Positions 61,871 through 64,000 of a stretch of 64,000 bases of DNA are shown here, piece by piece. Origin of the DNA: Natribaculum luteum (GTDB taxonomy: Archaea > Halobacteriota > Halobacteria > Halobacteriales > Natrialbaceae); contig NZ_CP095397.1 of assembly GCF_023008545.1 (NCBI RefSeq), positions 3,399,199-3,463,198 on the forward strand, read 5' to 3'. Position numbers and translations under genes: made by a program. The notes under the pieces are model-generated. The model searched no databases and was not told where the DNA came from. It saw only the letters and a program-made list of their open reading frames with translations. Numbering within the stretch: position 1 is the stretch's first letter; every line of letters starts with the position of its first letter.

Positions 61871-63157
61871 ATGATTTACGAGGACATAGAGACTGCCTCA
61901 CGCGACGAGATCCGGGCAGTCCAGAACGAGCGCCTCCGCGAGACGGTACGGAACGCGTACGAGAACGTCGACTACTACCGCGAAGAACTCGACGAGGCCG
62001 GCGTCTCGCCCGAGGACATCGAGACGGTCGACGACATTCACAAACTCCCGTTCACGACGAAAGAAGACTTCCGCGCCGAGTACCCCGACGGCCTGTTCGC
62101 CGTCGACGACGAGGAGATCCGGCGGATCCACGCCTCCTCGGGGACGACGGGCAAGCCCAAGATCGTCTCCTACACCGAGAAGGACCTCGACGTCTGGAGC
62201 GACGCGGTCGCACGCTCGCTCGCCGCGGGTGGCGTCGAACCGGGCGACACCGTCCAGAACGCCTACGGCTACGGCCTGTTCACCGGGGGCCTCGGTCTCC
62301 ACTACGGGGTCGAAAAACTCGGCGCGACGGTGATCCCCATCGGCGGTGGCGGAACCCAGCGTCAGGTCGAGATGCTCCAGGACCTGGAGAGCGACGCGAT
62401 CTCCTGTACGCCATCGTACGCGCTCTACCTCGCCGAGACGGCCGAGGAGATGGGCGTCGACGTCAAGGACCTGCCCCTCTCGACGGTCATCTTCGGCGCA
62501 GAGCCCTGTACAGAACCGATGCGCGAGGAGATCGAAGAGCGCCTCGACGTCAACGGGATCGACATCTACGGCCTCTCGGAGATCGTCGGCCCCGGCGTCT
62601 CCAACGAGTGCCACGAAGCCCAGGACGGCCTGCACCTCTGGGAAGACCGCTTCTACCCGGAAGTCGTCGACCCCGAGACGGGCGAACCGCTCCCCGAGGG
62701 CGAAGAGGGCGAACTCGTCCTGACGACGCTCTCGAAAGAGGCACTGCCAGTGCTCCGGTACCGCACTGGCGACCTCACGACGCTGAACTACGAGGAGTGT
62801 GAGTGTGGCCGGACGATGGTCCGGATGGACAACGTCACCGGTCGCGCCGACGACCTGCTGATCGTCCGCGGGGTCAACCTCTACCCGAGCGAGATCGAGG
62901 ACGTCGTCCTCGAGTTCGACGAGGTGGCACCCTACTACCGCATCGACCTGGACCGCGAGAACAACCTCGACACCATCGAGGTCACGGTCGAACTCGTCGA
63001 CGACTTCGACGGCGACGTGGACGAACTCCACGACCGGATCCTCACCCGCCTCGAGAACGTGCTCTCCTTTACCCCCGACGTCCTGACGCTCGCCGAGTAC
63101 GGCACCATCGAGCGCACGGAAGTCGGCAAGGTCCAGCGCGTGTTCGACCACCGATAG
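61871..63157 (+). CDS. paaK: Phenylacetate-CoA ligase-like AMP-forming ligase
   Basis: A 428-residue adenylate-forming enzyme of the PaaK branch. It shows IHASSGTTGKPKIVSYT, YGYGLFTGGLGLHYG, PIGGGGTQRQVEMLQDL, FGAEPCTEPMREEIE, IYGLSEIVGPGVSNEC and the catalytic region with GRADDLLIVRGVNLYPSEIEDVV. It activates phenylacetate or another aromatic acid with CoA. GGAGGTGA lies just before ATG 61871, which decides the start. A PaaI-like thioesterase gene lies downstream, convergent, supporting an aryl-CoA role. Confidence 0.88.
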   Translation: MIYEDIETASRDEIRAVQNERLRETVRNAYENVDYYREELDEAGVSPEDIETVDDIHKLPFTTKEDFRAEYPDGLFAVDDEEIRRIHASSGTTGKPKIVSYTEKDLDVWSDAVARSLAAGGVEPGDTVQNAYGYGLFTGGLGLHYGVEKLGATVIPIGGGGTQRQVEMLQDLESDAISCTPSYALYLAETAEEMGVDVKDLPLSTVIFGAEPCTEPMREEIEERLDVNGIDIYGLSEIVGPGVSNECHEAQDGLHLWEDRFYPEVVDPETGEPLPEGEEGELVLTTLSKEALPVLRYRTGDLTTLNYEECECGRTMVRMDNVTGRADDLLIVRGVNLYPSEIEDVVLEFDEVAPYYRIDLDRENNLDTIEVTVELVDDFDGDVDELHDRILTRLENVLSFTPDVLTLAEYGTIERTEVGKVQRVFDHR

Positions 63158-63352
63158 TCCCTGCGGACTGTCGATCCGAGGGCCTTCGGTTCGTTTTTTC
63201 CGAGACCGACGAACGCGTCGGACTGCCGGAACGCTGGTCACACGCTGCTGTCCGCTGGTCGCAGCTGTCGCTGGCGCTGGTGGACTGTCCGTCGCCAACC
63301 GTCGGTCTCTCTGCCCGTATCTTCGCGAGAAGAACGTAACCGGCGTCCGATT

Positions 63353-63751
63353 CTAGCCCAGGATGTACACCCGGCCGCGGAACGTCGAGATCCGTTCGTC
63401 GTCCTGGTCGGTGACGACGACCTCGTACTCGGCGGTTCGGCCGGCGACGTGAGTCTCCTCTGCGGTCGCCGTGAGGACGTCACCGACGTCGACGGCGTCG
63501 AGGTAGGAGATGTTCGTCTCGAGGGCGACCGCGGTGTCGCCGTGGGAGTTCGAGGCGGCCGCAAACGCCGCGTCCGCGAGCGAGTAGACCGCGCCGCCGT
63601 GGGGAGTTCCGTGGAAGTTCAGCAGGTCTTCGGTCACCGTCAACTCGGTCGTCGCGGTGCCTTCGCCGATGTCGGTCAGTTCGATCCCGAGGGTTTCACA
63701 GTACGGATCGTCCTCTGCGAGCGAACGCGCAGTTGCAACTGAGTCCTCCAT
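63353..63751 (-). CDS. PaaI-like hotdog-fold acyl-CoA thioesterase
   Basis: A 132-residue hotdog-fold protein of the PaaI/YbgC-like group: LLNFHGTPHGGAVYSLADAAFAAASNSHG has the HGG turn and the conserved Asp of the active site, and ETNISYLDAVDVGDVL is the typical beta-strand run. PaaI hydrolyses ring-hydroxylated phenylacetyl-CoA that cannot proceed in the pathway. ATG 63751 is chosen, matching the usual length. It converges with the PaaK-like gene, 195 bp apart. Confidence 0.87.
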   Translation of the reverse strand: MEDSVATARSLAEDDPYCETLGIELTDIGEGTATTELTVTEDLLNFHGTPHGGAVYSLADAAFAAASNSHGDTAVALETNISYLDAVDVGDVLTATAEETHVAGRTAEYEVVVTDQDDERISTFRGRVYILG

Positions 63752-63802
63752 GGCCGGGCGGTGTGCGTGTGAGACCAAATAACTATCGGGCGGGTGCGGT
63801 CG

Positions 63803-64000
63803 CTACATGAAAATCTGCTCGAACAGCGACGCCTCCGCGCGGTGGAGTCGCTCGAGGAACGCCGACTTGCTGATGCCGAGTTCGTCGGCGACGTCGCTCG
63901 CGGTCGCCTCCCGCGGGATGGAGAAGTAGCCGAGTTCCAGCGCGACGCGAATGCACTCTTCCTGTCTCGGCGTGACGTTCCACTGCTGGCTCGGAACCTC
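63803..64000 (-). CDS. Bacterio-opsin-activator-type HTH regulator (C-terminal part only)
   Basis: The last 65 residues of a regulator run in from the right edge, ending at the TAG at 63803. They contain the complete C-terminal HTH_10 signature: NVTPRQEECIRVALELGYFS, then ASDVADELGISKSAFLERLHRAEASLFEQIF. The N-terminal sensor domain lies outside the window. It is on the same strand as the PaaI-like gene, 51 bp upstream, and could regulate it (inference). Confidence 0.82.
   Translation of the reverse strand, partial: EVPSQQWNVTPRQEECIRVALELGYFSIPREATASDVADELGISKSAFLERLHRAEASLFEQIFM

Noticed and set aside
1-64000. CRISPR array, insertion sequence, tRNA, rRNA or prophage
   Set aside because: No regularly spaced repeats, transposase motifs, cloverleaf with TTCGA-type T-arm in order, or phage genes were recognised on either strand.

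Overview
The window is a haloarchaeal (class Halobacteria) chromosome segment. The evidence is its high GC, very acidic proteins, twin-arginine signals followed by a lipobox cysteine, mostly leaderless genes with AT-rich TATA elements about 25-35 bases upstream, and haloarchaea-restricted families (DUF5789-, DUF6517- and DUF7521-type proteins, bacterio-opsin-activator-type HTH regulators). I cannot name the genus. No rRNA, tRNA, insertion sequence, prophage or CRISPR array is recognisable. High GC produces very long antisense shadow reading frames under the real genes; these are left out.

Layout. 0-2 kb: a transhydrogenase-type iron alcohol dehydrogenase overlapping a metallo-beta-lactamase-fold lactonase. 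2-7 kb: a CPH-type copper P-type ATPase, a DsbA-like lipoprotein, a UbiA prenyltransferase and an AhpD-like protein. 7-15 kb: a benzoylformate-decarboxylase-like TPP enzyme, a GlcD-type FAD oxidase, an aminotransferase and regulators. 15-19.5 kb: a two-subunit 2-oxoacid:ferredoxin oxidoreductase and a flavin reductase. 20-29 kb: a methylmalonyl-CoA/propionate group (epimerase, mutase large subunit, acyl-CoA synthetase, short-chain fatty acid transporter). 29-34 kb: a radical SAM protein, a haloacetate-dehalogenase-like hydrolase, a beta-carbonic anhydrase, a cupin and a regulator. 34-40 kb: extracytoplasmic copper and thiol-disulfide functions (NosL, SCO, a GGAHCxGMCGP membrane protein, two DsbA-like proteins, a CxxC membrane protein). 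40-46 kb: thioredoxin reductase and thioredoxin, a cysteine-bearing TrmB/MarR-like regulator, a rhodanese-persulfide-dioxygenase-like fusion, and TusA-DsrE. 46-49 kb: HD, EthD, GNAT, UspA and MaoC proteins. 49-54 kb: a Liv-type ABC transporter with a fused permease. 54-64 kb: acyl-CoA degradation (enoyl-CoA hydratase, 3-hydroxyacyl-CoA dehydrogenase, thiolases, a degenerate HMG-CoA-synthase-like/DUF35 protein, PaaK, a PaaI-like thioesterase) with an AzlCD amino-acid exporter.

The strongest new observation is a 14-bp palindrome, GTATTG-N2-CAATAC, or close variants, at four promoters in the 42-45 kb redox/sulfur region: thioredoxin-thioredoxin reductase, the cysteine-bearing regulator itself, the rhodanese fusion, and TusA-DsrE. 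In the first three it sits 10-11 bp upstream of the likely TATA box. This points to an autoregulated thiol or sulfane-sulfur regulon. Other leads are a possible gamma-butyrolactone to succinate-semialdehyde operon at the left edge, an HMG-CoA-synthase-like protein that has lost both catalytic residues beside a thiolase, a LivH-LivM fusion, and a DsbA gene overlapping a CxxC membrane protein that might reoxidise it.
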